A DNA stretch of 64,000 nt, from assembly GCA_043228905.1 (NCBI GenBank), contig JBHGNT010000017.1, positions 2,604,001 to 2,668,000 of the forward strand, read 5' to 3'. Numbering within the stretch: the stretch's first letter is position 1; every line of letters begins with the position of its first letter. Under the pieces are notes generated by a model. That model was not told the origin of the DNA. It searched no databases and saw only the letters and a program-made list of their open reading frames with translations. The position numbers and the translations under genes are program-made. This document shows positions 1 through 11,431 of this stretch, one piece after another. The DNA comes from Azolla caroliniana. Its lineage: Eukaryota; Polypodiophyta.

Positions 1-685
1 AAACTCATTTTAATTTTTTCATTAACTTAGTGAGTGCAATGTGGTGAGATAGTTGAGAAAAGTTTGGGCTTCATCACTTAATGTGCCTAGGCATTAACAT
101 GCTTATGACAAACTAATAATCGTTGTCGAGTTTCCTTGAGTATTCACCTTCATATGCATCTTGAAGACCACTCATAGGTGCACGAGGAAAATTTTAACAT
201 AGGTTGACCTTTCATGCACACATGTGTATGTGTATGTGTATGTATATGTATATGTACTTGTGAATGTGTCTGTGTTATGTATGTGTATTGGAGAGTGAGA
301 GGGGTATTCGAGGAAAATTTATGATGGGAGAAGGGTATTTCCAAAAGTTTTATTTTTATTTTTTAAGTCAAGATTCACCTTAGTATTAATGAAAAGATGC
401 ACAAAGGCTACAAAGAATCCATACAATAAATTATTTAACCCTCCTACCGACATCAATCAACATGTCTAGTAGCGGAAGCCCTCATGCATGGTCCTTCCAA
501 GACAGGGGGCAAAAAAGCCATCTTGGTGGAGCATATCTCCACTTTATTCTATCCCCAAAAAAGGTGAAGACCTCTCCCTTTTTCCAACGAAACACAACAT
601 TAGGCTCACCAAGTATTGCCTCATATTGGCCTCTTAGAGTATGCAGGAGCATCAACCATATCTCCTTGACTAACTCAACCGCATT

Positions 686-1419
686 CTATTTGACTATCTG
701 AAATACACACTTACATCTTGCCTTCCATAATACCCAAACTACTAAAGAAGATATCGTAGACCAAACCTTGTCCTCTTCCAAACAACGGATTGGTGTAGTA
801 TAAGAGGCTTCCAATGCATGTCTTCCATCAAAGAGGAGAAGAAAATCAACATAGTCCCTTTCATAATTCTGTATTTCTTTAGCCAACCTTCCCCATCTCA
901 CAAAACCCCATGTGTACACCTGTTTACCATAAATAGGATACAAATTCTCAACATTCTTTTCCATACTGCTCTAGCAATAGGACATACCCATAAAACATGG
1001 TGAACCGTTTAACTAGGAAAACCACAACTGTCACATTTTAAATCATGGCAATGCCCCCTCATCCATGACTTCACAGGAATGCCATAATGTACCAACAACC
1101 ATCTAAACAAGACAACTTTTCTAGGAATTTGCATGACCCATAGCCATTTCCAATAAGCATTCAACCAATAGTGTTGTACATTACCCAAGCTCCAAAATTT
1201 ACATGTTGCTAGTGTAACAGCCACACGCCTCCTTAGCAATTCTCTACCCATTTTTACCGATGACTGAAAAAATGGGATTTGCTTACCTAGCATTCCTTGT
1301 GTTGATATGTTTTGCCATTTCCATTCACTGGGATCCCACAAAAGGTGATCATTGGGCTTATTCTCGTAGATCCACAATTCAGATAAACTGTTTATATCAT
1401 TTGGATGTGGATTCAACAT
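686..1419 (-). pseudogene. LINE (non-LTR retrotransposon) C-terminal fragment, zf-RVT region
   Basis: Two adjacent minus-strand open stretches (1009-1419 and 686-964) together resemble the C-terminal end of a plant LINE ORF2 protein. What is visible is the tract before the zinc-binding zf-RVT domain (WKWLWVMQIPRKVVLFRWLL, then a C-x2-C pair at the end of the first stretch) and a downstream tryptophan-rich stretch (VVWVLWKARCKCVF). A stop and a frame change between the stretches make it a relic. The reverse transcriptase and endonuclease parts are absent. The fragment at 47628-48086 has the same architecture and similar residues, so both probably come from one LINE lineage. Family assignment rests on motif recognition, not on a search. 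Confidence 0.6.
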
Positions 1420-1513
1420 CCAACCCTAGGCTCAATCCCACGAGTTAGGTGTTAAACTTTTGGGTATTTCCAGAAGTTTAATGCCTAAGTCGTGGGATTG
1501 AGCCTAGGGTTGG
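1420..1513. repeat. Perfect-length 40-bp inverted repeat (hairpin)
   Basis: Arms 1420-1459 and 1474-1513 are reverse complements with three mismatches in 40 positions, around a loop of about 14 bases. The left arm begins where the LINE relic ends. It could be a foldback element, a TIR pair of a small deleted transposon, or an inverted duplication formed at the LINE insertion edge. No coding potential is seen. Confidence 0.8.
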
Positions 1514-2724
1514 AGCTAAACTGCAAGTTCAACGAGGGTTCAATGATGACGTCAAGTGGTTCAATGCTCTAGTTTCTGAAGCACAAAGTATGTTAGGTTC
1601 CCCATTTTGGGCCAAGTTGATTTACTATTATGGTTTACAATTTTCCTTGGTTATATTTCTCTCATATACATCACATTCAAAGGAGATAAAACAAAGACAA
1701 TTTGAACATCCAAATTTACCAGATAAAAATACATTTTCCCTTTATGACCCATTATTGAGTTTGAGCCTTTGACCTTATCATTCAAGCAGTTAACTCTTGC
1801 CACTCAAGTTACTCCAATTGTTAAAGTTATAACTTGTTTAGGCAACAATACAACCTTGGCCAGGAGGTATATTAAGCCTCGCCAAGATTAAGCCGTGTGC
1901 TCAATTTTGCACAAACTTGAGTTGACACACTTTTAGTGTTTCCTTTTATGTTCCTTGACATTGATCCTCTGTTCACATCCTTTTCACTTTATTTAATTAA
2001 TCTTGTATTAGAACTGCCTTATATTTTATAGTCTTTGAAATTGCACATTGTTTTGTTGCAGTTGATAATAACACAATCTTACATACTATTTTGCCTGCAT
2101 GTTATATAGAAACATGTTGCTTTTTCATAGTTTCTCGTGAACTTTGTCTACAATAAGCCCAAAGGCGGTGTATCAATAGTTCGCTAACCTTGTCTTAGGT
2201 CAAGCTCTTAGAAAATATATAATTCAACTGTCTATATTATTGAATGCCTTAGTAACTTCTTTCAATTTTTGTGTGATTGTTCTTTCGCATATCTCAACTT
2301 AGCTTTTTATCCTAATTCAATATATGGCTCCCACTTCATGGGCCATGAATTAGGTGTGGATCTAGATAACCCATCATCAATGGACCTTCAAACACAACTT
2401 GCAAGGACACAGTGGTTTGTAGGCTTGGGAACGATTCTATATTGTTGCCAAAAACTTAATAACATATTTACTTGCATTGTTATAAATCACTTAACAAATT
2501 TACTTTTGTTACTTAATAATATATGTGCTTGTGCTACTTAACCACTTAACACAATTATACACAGTGTATCTCTTATCTTTGCAATAAGAATCTTGTTTGT
2601 GAGTGTACATATTTTGATCAATATCAATTTACATCTTTCTAGTCGCTAGTGCATGCTTATATGGTTTACAATAAGAGAGAGTCCAATCATCATCCTCAAT
2701 CACTATGTCCGCTCATGTAAAATA
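1514..2724. other. AT-rich intergenic stretch, nothing recognised
   Basis: No supported gene, RNA or transposon domain is visible on either strand. The short open stretches here have no recognisable motif and biased, low-complexity composition. Confidence 0.5.
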
Positions 2725-3293
2725 ACACTAACTACTCTATTTACTTGACTTGCCTTTACATAATTATCCACTTGCTGAACACAAGAATGATATATCTTAT
2801 GCTAACATCTTCATTAGAATTATCTTCACTTGTTGACATATCCATGGGACATGAACACAAATCACCTTCGTTAGAAGTCACCATGGCACCAAATGTGTCA
2901 CTAAATTTTATCATGTATAGTGACTATCTTTTAGAATTAAGTCTATATTGTTGTTCGTTGTTTAATCAACATATATTTCGATTTGTCCTTGTACCCAAGT
3001 GAGTAATCAAATAAAGACACAAACTATTCTATTTACTTGACTTGCCTTTACATAATTATCCACTTGTTGAACACAAGAATGATATATCTTATGCTAACAT
3101 CTTGACATATTCATGGGACATGAACACAGATAACCTTCATTAGAAGTCACCATGGCACCAAATGTGTCACTAATTTTTATCATGTATAGTGACTATCTTT
3201 TAGAATTAAGTCTATATTGTTGTTCGTTGTTTAATCAACATATATTTCGATTTGTCCTTGTACCCAAGCGAGTAATCAAATAAAGACACAAAC
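2725..3293. repeat. Tandem duplication, two copies of about 290 bp
   Basis: Copy 1 (about 2725-3014) and copy 2 (about 3021-3293) are near identical, offset by 292 bp at the start and about 272 bp at the end because copy 2 lacks roughly 20 bp. The shared block starts with a run reading ttacttgacttgcctttaca and ends in taatcaaataaagacacaaa. Non-coding and AT-rich; a recent local duplication. Confidence 0.85.
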
Positions 3294-4780
3294 ATTTGAG
3301 AATTTGAACTTGTAGCATTGGTATCATCCAACATATGATTGTTGACACACATAGACATATCAAATCATTCATTGTTTTACCAATTATCAAAATATTAGTT
3401 CAATATTCATGATAGAGAGCAATTATAACATGTGCAAGCTTAATTCTAGTGTCATAGTGATTCTTAAGCACAAAAAAATGTTCGCCAGAAGTTTTGTTGT
3501 TAGAAAGATAATGTCTCTAGATGGGATGTAGTTCAGGCCTCATATGTTGCCTAACCAAGAAGGTGACATTAGACTCAAACATTGCAACATAGCGGGCTCT
3601 ACCCAAAGAAGAAAGAGAAACCAACAAATATGTGGGCATGTACATGTACATGCATTAAATCAATGTCCAAGCAATGAAGCCTATATGAATGTGAGAAAAG
3701 ATACATGCAAACAAGGTTTGTAACAAATGGTTGTCAAAAAGTGATATATTCAAACTTATGCTAGATTAAACAACTTGTTTACACAATTGTATACCTTCAT
3801 TTTGAATGATCAACCACATTAGACATAAGCAGAATCAAAGTTACTGTGATTATAAAACCTCGTTGAAGAATATACTATCTTTTATGTTTCAAAAGTGTTC
3901 CCATTCATGGAAGATATATTTTCCAACTCGAAAGCATAAGTAGTTATTTGTTGATGTAGTGTGGATCGAACCATTGGGCATGTGTATGAATATAATAGTA
4001 TGATATTGTGTGGGCAGCAATGTAGAGAAATATGAAGATCTCACATGGAGGTATCAAAATCTCTAGGTTTGCATATACAAATACATCCAATGTACATACA
4101 AGCACAGTTCGAGACACATAACGAGAGAGAGAGAGAGAGAGTGTGTGTGTGTGTTACTTCCATCGTTGTATGTCGATAAACAGTTAGAAAGTGGATGATA
4201 AACCTCTAGAAGTACGATACGAGGTCGTAACGATTTCCCAAGGGGGAGAAATCATTTGTTAAAAAATGATGAGGACCACAAATCAATAAACCTAATAATA
4301 AACTACTGTGAAGGATTAAAAAAAAGGAAGAGGGAAGAAAAGAAATATTACTAAATTTGAAAATATGAGAGAAGAGTATATGAATTGGGATAAATTGGAT
4401 ACTTTATTTAACTACAACAATAAAATAGACAAATTTGCATTTTTATTGTATTAATTAATTAAATTTTTAATTGTGTATCCCCCAAGAAAAAAAAGTGTGT
4501 CCTAAAACAGATAAAGATATTTGAAAAAAATAATAATTACTATTTTTAAAGGAATTGTTTTTTCAAAAACTAAAACAAAAAGGCGTTACAACTTTATCAA
4601 ATAAATAAGTCAGCAAATGTGTTAAAAAGAAGAAGAAGCATAAAATCGATTGAAACGTTTTCCCGCTCTAAATAAAATAAATAAATAGAGAAGTTAATTT
4701 TTATTGGTGTGCTTTCTGAAATTTTACACGAATAAATAAAATGGAATAGGAAATCTAGACAAGTTTGACAAATCTATTAT
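3294..4780. other. AT-rich intergenic stretch with a GA/GT microsatellite
   Basis: No gene seen. A (GA)n tract runs directly into a (GT)n tract at about 4122-4154. The rest is low-GC sequence with A-rich runs (4320-4680). Confidence 0.5.
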
Positions 4781-4782
4781 CT

Positions 4783-4962
4783 GCCGCCAAATCTAACAGC
4801 TGTCGCCAAATCTAGCGGCCGCTAGGGATGGATGGTTGGATTTCTCACGCGCACGTAAGGTCATCGTCGCCGTTAGATTTTGGCGGCTGAATGGATAGCA
4901 CGTGTCAATTGCGCATCATGCGTCGTTAAGAAGACGTCTGACGTCATGTGACGTGGGCGCTT
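4783..4962. promoter_or_regulatory. GC-rich island with E2F-like boxes and clustered ACGT elements
   Basis: An abrupt CpG-rich island in AT-rich DNA. It holds an inverted pair, GCCGCCAAATCTAAC at 4783-4797 and GTTAGATTTTGGCGGC at 4872-4887, each containing a TTTGGCGG-type E2F-like core. It also has CACGTGTC (G-box/ABRE) at 4899-4906, AGACGTCT at 4932-4939, TGACGTCA (bZIP/CRE-like) at 4939-4946 and GACGTGGG just after. Four ACGT cores lie within about 55 bp. This looks like a bZIP-responsive promoter or enhancer, but no convincing gene starts within 1.5 kb on either side. Binding is inferred from consensus only. Confidence 0.45.
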
Positions 4963-4989
4963 CATTACTTCTTCACCCTTCGCTTCCAT

Positions 4990-6735
4990 TAAATATTTAC
5001 ACGTCTACAATTTATTTATTTGTTTTTCCGATATTATTTAATTATGTACTGCTCTAACTCCAAAAATAAAGAAATAAAACTGCATTGAGTAATAAAAAAA
5101 ATGTTTTTTTATATTTATTTTAGCTCCACACACATACATATACGTTTCCATTGCATGTGCATGGAAAATCTAAACCACATGTTCGCTTAGTATAAAATAA
5201 TCCACCCAAACCTTCATTTGATGCCTCGTTCGTTCGTACCCGATGCTCCCCCAACGAGATTCCATGTTCGCATTGTGGATATCCTCATTGCTCATTCCTA
5301 CCTCGGGACCATAGTTTCTTTGTCCTCTCTGCCCAATTGCTCTTTGCACGACCCCCTGCTTGATCATACAAAAGAAGGAAATTGTGCTCCAAGCAAGTTG
5401 AACAAAAGCTAGCCTAATTACCAACTAGACCTTTCTCGATCACTTTGGCTTACATAATAAGTGAATTTTGGTATTCGTTTTTTTTCACTTTGCCAATTTG
5501 GATGCAACTAACCTAAGGACATTGCCACATAGAATTCGATGTGAATTTGATCAATTCCTCTTATGGGTGGTTGGCACAACATTCATTTAGGGAGTCATGC
5601 ATAAGATAGAGTAGTTGTTCTCAACCAAGATTGCTTGTGTGGACATTGAGACAAATAGAGTTTTGATATCCTCTAAAATTTACCATCTCATAAGAGGGGT
5701 TACCTTGTACAAGAGAGTTTGTGATGCATGTTGGCAATTGTCTCCATGTTGGCAATAACAAAGGTGTAATGGAGTTGACATTATGACCGTGATCGCAATG
5801 CCAACATATAGCTAGCTATCTTGGTTGCACACATTTGCATTATCATGCACTTTCATCTTCCAAACATCCTCTTAAGTAGTTTGTCCACATGCCTCCAAAC
5901 ATCATTACGTGAGCATATCCTACACACAACATTGTACCTTAAAAGTCCCAGTAAAATAGCATAAGTGTGGTTCTATACCCCCTCGTTTGTAAATTCTAAA
6001 CTCAACTCTTAATTTAAGGCACCCACACAATAAATGTTTATTCTGGGGGATGTTCTAATTGAATCGTGAATGTTGCTCAAACATGAATATTGAGGGATTC
6101 ATCATTGGAAATATCCACCCATAAAATACCATCTTGGAATGGCTATTCGATGCTTACATTCTTTTTGCACGACGGTAACTTTTTATCACTTTGGTATTTG
6201 CAATAATCATAGTGTTTGTAATTGAAAACTTAACCAAGTTTCTTCGAGACAATACTATAGCTACTACATCGAGAAATACCATGTGCTATCAAGGTTGGGC
6301 ATTCGTGTATCCAATACCTAAAGAGAGATTTTGGGCATGAAATTCAATGAACGAGGTCACAAAAAGTATTTTGAGCACAAAGGAAGAAGAAGAGAGGGAT
6401 GCATTTTTGTCGGTTCATGGGCTCACATGATTGATATTGATCTAGCAACGAAAGAGAAACAGGCGAAAGGGTCCGATAGAAGCTTGGTTTTACGTTCTCG
6501 CTCTCTCTCTTTGTAGAATGAAAACATTTTGTAGGGAGGCCGAGTGAGTTCGAGGGCAATGAAGACAGGGAGGGAGCGAGAATCGTCGTGAGCCACGACC
6601 CTAAAACCCTAGTGCCATTTGTTTTTTTGTTCATGAATCTCGAGTTGGCACTAGAGATATAACTTAAGAGGGAGGGAGTTTTTTTGGGGGGGGTGGGGGG
6701 ACAGGAATAGTAGTAATTTTAAAATTGAAGAGGAA
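4990..6735. other. Intergenic stretch upstream of the SMR gene
   Basis: No supported coding region. Short open stretches at 5170-5424 (minus), 6331-6516 (plus) and 6344-6634 (minus) show no recognisable domain. A T-run followed by G-runs (about 6679-6702) precedes the SMR promoter. Confidence 0.45.
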
Positions 6736-7189
6736 AGGCACGTGTCCATCGTGCACGTTGGGCTCCCACGGACAAAAAAAAACAAAATTTACAAACAACA
6801 AAAGGAGGAGGGCCAAGTGTGAAACCGAAACTCAGACTCCCTCTTCAATTCGCGCTTCTTCTTCTATTTATTTATTTATAATTACATTTATTATATTTTC
6901 ATAGTGTCCCTCTCTCTCTCTCTCTCTCTCCCTCTAAACTGCTGTTTCTCTGCAGGTCCTGCTGGCCACTACTTCTACAGACTACAACTATTTCTCTGTC
7001 CTATCGCATACTTAGCCTCGCCATCGCCAACAATTCTTTATTCTCTCAGCCATACAATACATACATTAGCCCCTCCTCCTCCTCCTCCTTCTTCTTCTCC
7101 TCCGATTCTACTGCTTCTCTTCCTATTCCAGCTTTCCTTCTTCTTCTTCTTTCTCAACCCTAATTTCTCTTGTATCGAAACGAACTCCC
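6736..7189 (+). promoter_or_regulatory. Putative SMR promoter and CT-rich 5' leader
   Basis: A G-box/ABRE (GGCACGTGTC) lies at about 6737-6746, followed by a second ACGT core (GTGCACGTT). A TATTTATAAT TATA-like stretch is near 6868, then a (CT)n leader at about 6908-6933 and further CCT/CTT-rich sequence up to the start codon, typical of a plant 5' UTR. The transcription start is inferred, not shown. Confidence 0.45.
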
Positions 7190-7708
7190 ATGCCTAGTTT
7201 CGACAACATGGATCGATGCCTAGATATCATAAAGCTCAGAGTTCGGGTCCGACTTCCTCCTCCACATCCTTCTTCTCTTGCCATATCTCCTTGCTCTCCA
7301 CTAATATCTGACGATTGTAGCAGTAGTAACGACCTAACAGCTGAAGAAGACACAGCAGCAACAGAAGAACAATTATATAATGATGGAAAATTTACAGACA
7401 GTTCCGATGATGGCGACGAATATGAAGGTTGTTCAACGCCTAGGTCCTCCGAATCGCAGATTCCGGAGGCTCAGAATTGTCCGCCTGCTCCAAAGAAGAG
7501 GAAAGCAGAGCTTCGTTTGAATGGCCATGAATTGACGAAGAAGAAGAATAAGATGATGGCACAGGCGATGACAAGGACGAGGACAAGGACGAGGACGATG
7601 GCGATGGAGATGGAGATGGAGAAGACGAATAAGAAGAAAAATCATGGGCGTAGTCTTGTGTTCCTTCCCGATTTCGATCCTTCATCAATGTTTCTTCTCT
7701 GTGCCTGA
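7190..7708 (+). CDS. SMR: SIAMESE-RELATED (SMR) cyclin-dependent kinase inhibitor
   Basis: Intronless reading frame of 172 aa. Residues about 79-105 carry the SIM/SMR signature: GCSTPRSSESQIP followed by CPPAPKKRK. In known SMR proteins this region takes part in inhibiting CDK-cyclin complexes and promoting exit from mitosis or entry into endocycles. The C-terminus (VFLPDFDP..MF) resembles the conserved hydrophobic C-terminal SMR motif (F-x-PPDLD-x-x-F). A basic stretch (KKRK, KKKNK) could act as a nuclear signal. Between the motifs is a biased insert of alternating Thr-Arg then Met-Glu pairs (about residues 127-146) encoded by short GGACGA/GGAGAT-like tandem DNA repeats. Two in-frame ATGs (7190 and 7208) are possible starts; the second gives MDRCLDII, closer to usual SMR N-termini. 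The insert is atypical, but two separate family motifs make the call fairly secure. Confidence 0.8.
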   Translation: MPSFDNMDRCLDIIKLRVRVRLPPPHPSSLAISPCSPLISDDCSSSNDLTAEEDTAATEEQLYNDGKFTDSSDDGDEYEGCSTPRSSESQIPEAQNCPPAPKKRKAELRLNGHELTKKKNKMMAQAMTRTRTRTRTMAMEMEMEKTNKKKNHGRSLVFLPDFDPSSMFLLCA

Positions 7709-8040
7709 AAAGACTTGAATGAGCTCTGTCTTTCTGACGCCATATCTGTGTATGTGTATGTGTGTCGGTTGTGTACAGGAGGGGGCCTTTATGGTGTCGC
7801 TCGATAGCCATCATCATCATCACATTAATGCAGTTTGGAACAAAATAATAAAACAGAGAGAGAGAGGTGGCTACCGAGGATGCAGGTTTCACACTAGAGA
7901 GGCCGGACAAAAAGAAAATCAAAAAGCTTTTGTGTCTTTTTCATATGCATTTCCGTTCTTTATTTGTAGCGTTGGGCCAATCCATATTTGTACACAGTTT
8001 CTCTTGAATTACATTCCATGCCCTTCTTTTATATTCTAGA
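7709..8040 (+). other. Probable 3' UTR of the SMR gene
   Basis: Non-coding sequence after the SMR stop codon, with a (CAT)n run at about 7809-7824 and AATAAT/AATAAAA-like polyadenylation signals near 7845-7852. No independent gene is supported; the overlapping 106-codon frame looks like chance. Confidence 0.4.
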
Positions 8041-10960
8041 CACTACTACTACCCTTTTTCTTTTCTTTTTTATCCTTGTACAAAGAAAGAGAAAATGAGA
8101 AATGCTTCCACATTCCAAAATGGCGTCAAAATCTTTCCAATTGCTTTCATACACTTGACATTAGTTGATATTGTTTTTGGTTCAATTGATGCTTTACATT
8201 GGGCCATGTCTTGTCATATCCTTTTTCATGGGTTAGAACGTAAAAGAGTCTCTCAAGCCGTCAAGATCACCGATATTGATCATGGACAATGGCCATACTT
8301 TTTACACCATTGTATGTCTTGTGAGACGCCAAGAAATCCTTCTCGTGCTAATAACTCTTATTTTGAACCAATTAGGTTTATGTTGATGCTAGAATCGAGA
8401 AATATTTGCTTGGTGTTGAATTGCGAGAATGTTTGGCAATTTGTAACGAATAAATGTTGGCAAACTAATCAATCTCACGATGATCCTAGCTAACTATACA
8501 CAACATTTTATTGTGCAATGACATTTAGGAATTATTGTCATTTATATTGATCAAACAACCATTTTGTTGATTGGAGTGTAAACCTTTCCTTGAGATAAAT
8601 TAATGAATGTTAAGAGTCTTGGCTAAATTGATAACGTAGGATGGTGTAATAATAACATTGGGGGTTCCATGCTTTTAAGATCAACCAAGTCTTAGATCGT
8701 TCAATGCTATGTTCAATGCTATCTAACAAGTGTTTAATGTTTTGTCCTTGATTTCTTCACGTTGTTGTCTTTACAGCACTAGAGAAAATTTACACAACCA
8801 TGACATCAAAATAATTCAATGTAGAATTACATAAATTCTACAAGTGCTCTATGACTGTCATCATATTTTTGTTGCATTCTCGCACAATACTAACAAATCT
8901 ACAAACATGGTTGGCAATTGGTCTCTTTTGATTAAAGACTATTAGGGCATTGGTGTTTGATTATTGTGTATGTGTGAACCCAAATCTCTTCAAACAGTGC
9001 ACACTTAACTTTTAACATCTTCCACCCATGCCTATGCATAACATGCACTGAATGTGGGTCACTCCATAGTTGTCCTTGGTTCATTATATGCAAATATGTT
9101 TCATGTGAATCATCAATTGTATTAGTATTGCCTATTTTGTAGAGTTCATGCAAAAACTTGTCCTATCCTCTCACAAGAAGCTCGCTATTAGTAACTCATA
9201 TGACAATCAAGATATAGGTGAATACATATGTATATAAGAGGACTTGATGGAAAGCACAAAAATTGAGAAATTTGAAGACATAATGCTATTTAGTTGCCAT
9301 TTTATTCCAACTTTAAATATATAGCCCATGTCTACTTCATTGTGAAATAGTTTATCTATATGACTAAATTTCTTGCATGAAATAGGTGCCACAATATTGC
9401 AAAACTTCCAAAGATAATTATTGCCATCCCAAAAACATGGAGAGGCACTAACAAAGAAGAAATTTCAAATGGAAGCTTCTAGTTAGACATCACTTCAGTC
9501 CATTCATATATGATCAACATAGGTACCATTTGAAACATCTAGTTAGCCATCACCTCAATCCATTCATATAACATTATCAATATAGGTATCATTCACAATA
9601 TTCTCCATCGTCATTGAAAGTGAGAAGTTGAGTGCACCATGATTGACACTATTGTTGAAAATACAAATTTGAGAAATACATCCAAGAAAAAACATAGGAC
9701 CAAATGGGAAATTGTAATGCATCCATCTTAATCATTGATTTACCTTGTAAGACGTAGACATATCTAAATCATGCCAATCAATCTAAATAGGCTTCCAAAT
9801 TTACATTTGTATTTGTGAGTTACTGGTAAACAATTTGTGAGAGGATATGACAAGCTATTGGATGAGCTCTACAAAGTAAACAAAATTTATGAAGCTTCTA
9901 GCTCACTCAAACCAAGGTATAGTATGACTTTGTTTGATAGAGAAGTGATTCCATCTCTACGTCCGATTTTTTGTCATAGATTGCATCAATAAATTGGTCT
10001 CTTTCCTCCAAAACAGCAAATATCGTAGTCCAAAGTGGATGTTCTTAAGGAATTGGTTTTTTCGCTCATGAAGATCATAGTCAATTTGAATATTGTAATC
10101 ACTTCAAATATATCTCACTAAAAATTTACCAATGGCTTTGGCAAAAATATAGACATAGTGGGTTGATTGTTGTATGGGATCTCTTCTTTCACATAATACA
10201 TCTTTCTTTCTCTCATAGATATCATCATGTGATTGTTTGCTAGATAAGTCAATCAACAAGATCCATGTTGTACACGAAATTCCTTGAGCAACCTTCATCG
10301 CCAACTTGTATGGGGAATTTTCAATATTTTTAAAGAGCTTTTGGAATCACATGGAAAGAAATCAGACCTACAAAAATAAGATGACAACAAGACCTCTGTG
10401 AGAGTAGCATATGATTTTGTTATTTCATAAGCTAGAAATAAAATGAGATAATAACCTGCATATTTTTCAGATTGATCAATATAGGCTTCTACATAAAAGA
10501 ATTTTAGAAAGTATGCTTGCATATTTTAAAAATTACCTACGTACACTAGGTCAAATTTCACATTAGCCTAGCCTACTAGATACACATAGAAATAGTCGAA
10601 TGATCCTATCGTAGTTGTTCGAGTCATAGATATTTCACTATAATTTGTTAATTTTGACTTTGATTCTATTCAATGCTCGATTACGGGCTACCACATCGCA
10701 ATATGGCATCTCATCTTGAAATGAAACGCCTTGCAAGTTTTAAGCCTTTCATTGTGTGTTTTATAACGAGCGTAATGGTAATAAAACATAGATGGTTACA
10801 TCTTTGCAAAAAGTCCTTACGATACGGAGCAACCCCAAAGGTTGTGAAAATCAAATTTTGATCATACAATAAAAGAGGAACTTCCAATGCCCCTGTGTTA
10901 GCTACTCCAACATTATTATTATTATTTTCTCTCCGGTGTTTAGCCAATCCCTGATCTTAG
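8041..10960. other. AT-rich intergenic stretch, no gene seen
   Basis: A 132-codon frame at 8095-8493 has no recognisable motif and is not called. A small tandem duplication of about 62 bp lies at about 9476-9600 (shared ctagttag.catcac..cattcatata). Nothing else is supported on either strand. Confidence 0.45.
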
Positions 10961-11115
10961 AGATATATAGATGAATAGATAAATAGACATTGATTTAAAT
11001 TCCATAGGAGACCGATTTTGATCTATGAGACGGGGCCTAGCCCATGGTCCATGGCGAGGATCGAACCGGGGTTCTCTCAATTCATGTAATGCATAAATAT
11101 GTGTAAGCCTAGTTC
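10961..11115 (-). repeat. Candidate tRNA-derived SINE fragment
   Basis: On the minus strand, 11058-11067 reads GGTTCGATCC, an exact match to the RNA polymerase III B-box consensus. About 40 bases upstream is a weak A-box-like TGGGAACTAGG. The sequence is followed by a GC-rich body and an AT-rich tail. It does not fold as an obvious tRNA. A SINE relic is the simplest reading but is tentative. Confidence 0.3.
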
Positions 11116-11125
11116 CCAATAAGAC

Positions 11126-11431
11126 ATGAGCCTTTACTGTATAACCCTAGTTCCCAATATAACTGCAATTGCTACCTTTGATGGCCGCAATGAGGCCACA
11201 CTATCTCATGCGAGTAATTTGGAAGCATGGCAGTACATACTAGATCACAACACAATCAAAGGATCATCTCCTGCAGCTAGAATTTGCAACTTGGATACTG
11301 CACACGAATCCTTCAATGCCTCTGAGGTGCGGGCACTGAGCAAGTTTTTCTTTGGTCTGGAGGATCTCCCAAGCCTTTTCGAGAACACTTCGGAATGCAG
11401 AGAAGCAGTACATCCCAAAACCATCCAGTAA
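11126..11431 (+). other. Upstream ORF overlapping the PPR start
   Basis: A 101-codon frame beginning at 11126 overlaps the first 37 bases of the PPR reading frame in another frame. No domain is recognised. It may be a chance frame, a translation-damping uORF, or a remnant of the original N-terminus separated by a frameshift. The PPR frame itself begins almost directly with repeats and has no clear transit peptide, which makes the last option worth considering. Confidence 0.3.

Noticed and set aside
150-344. His/Thr-rich frame at the window start
   Set aside because: Translation of a TGTGTATG-type microsatellite, not a gene.
5170-5424. 84-codon minus-strand frame beside the GC-rich island
   Set aside because: No recognisable domain; plus-strand frame overlaps it equally well.
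8095-8493. 132-codon plus-strand frame downstream of the SMR gene
   Set aside because: No recognisable motif or promoter context; frames of this length arise by chance in this sequence.
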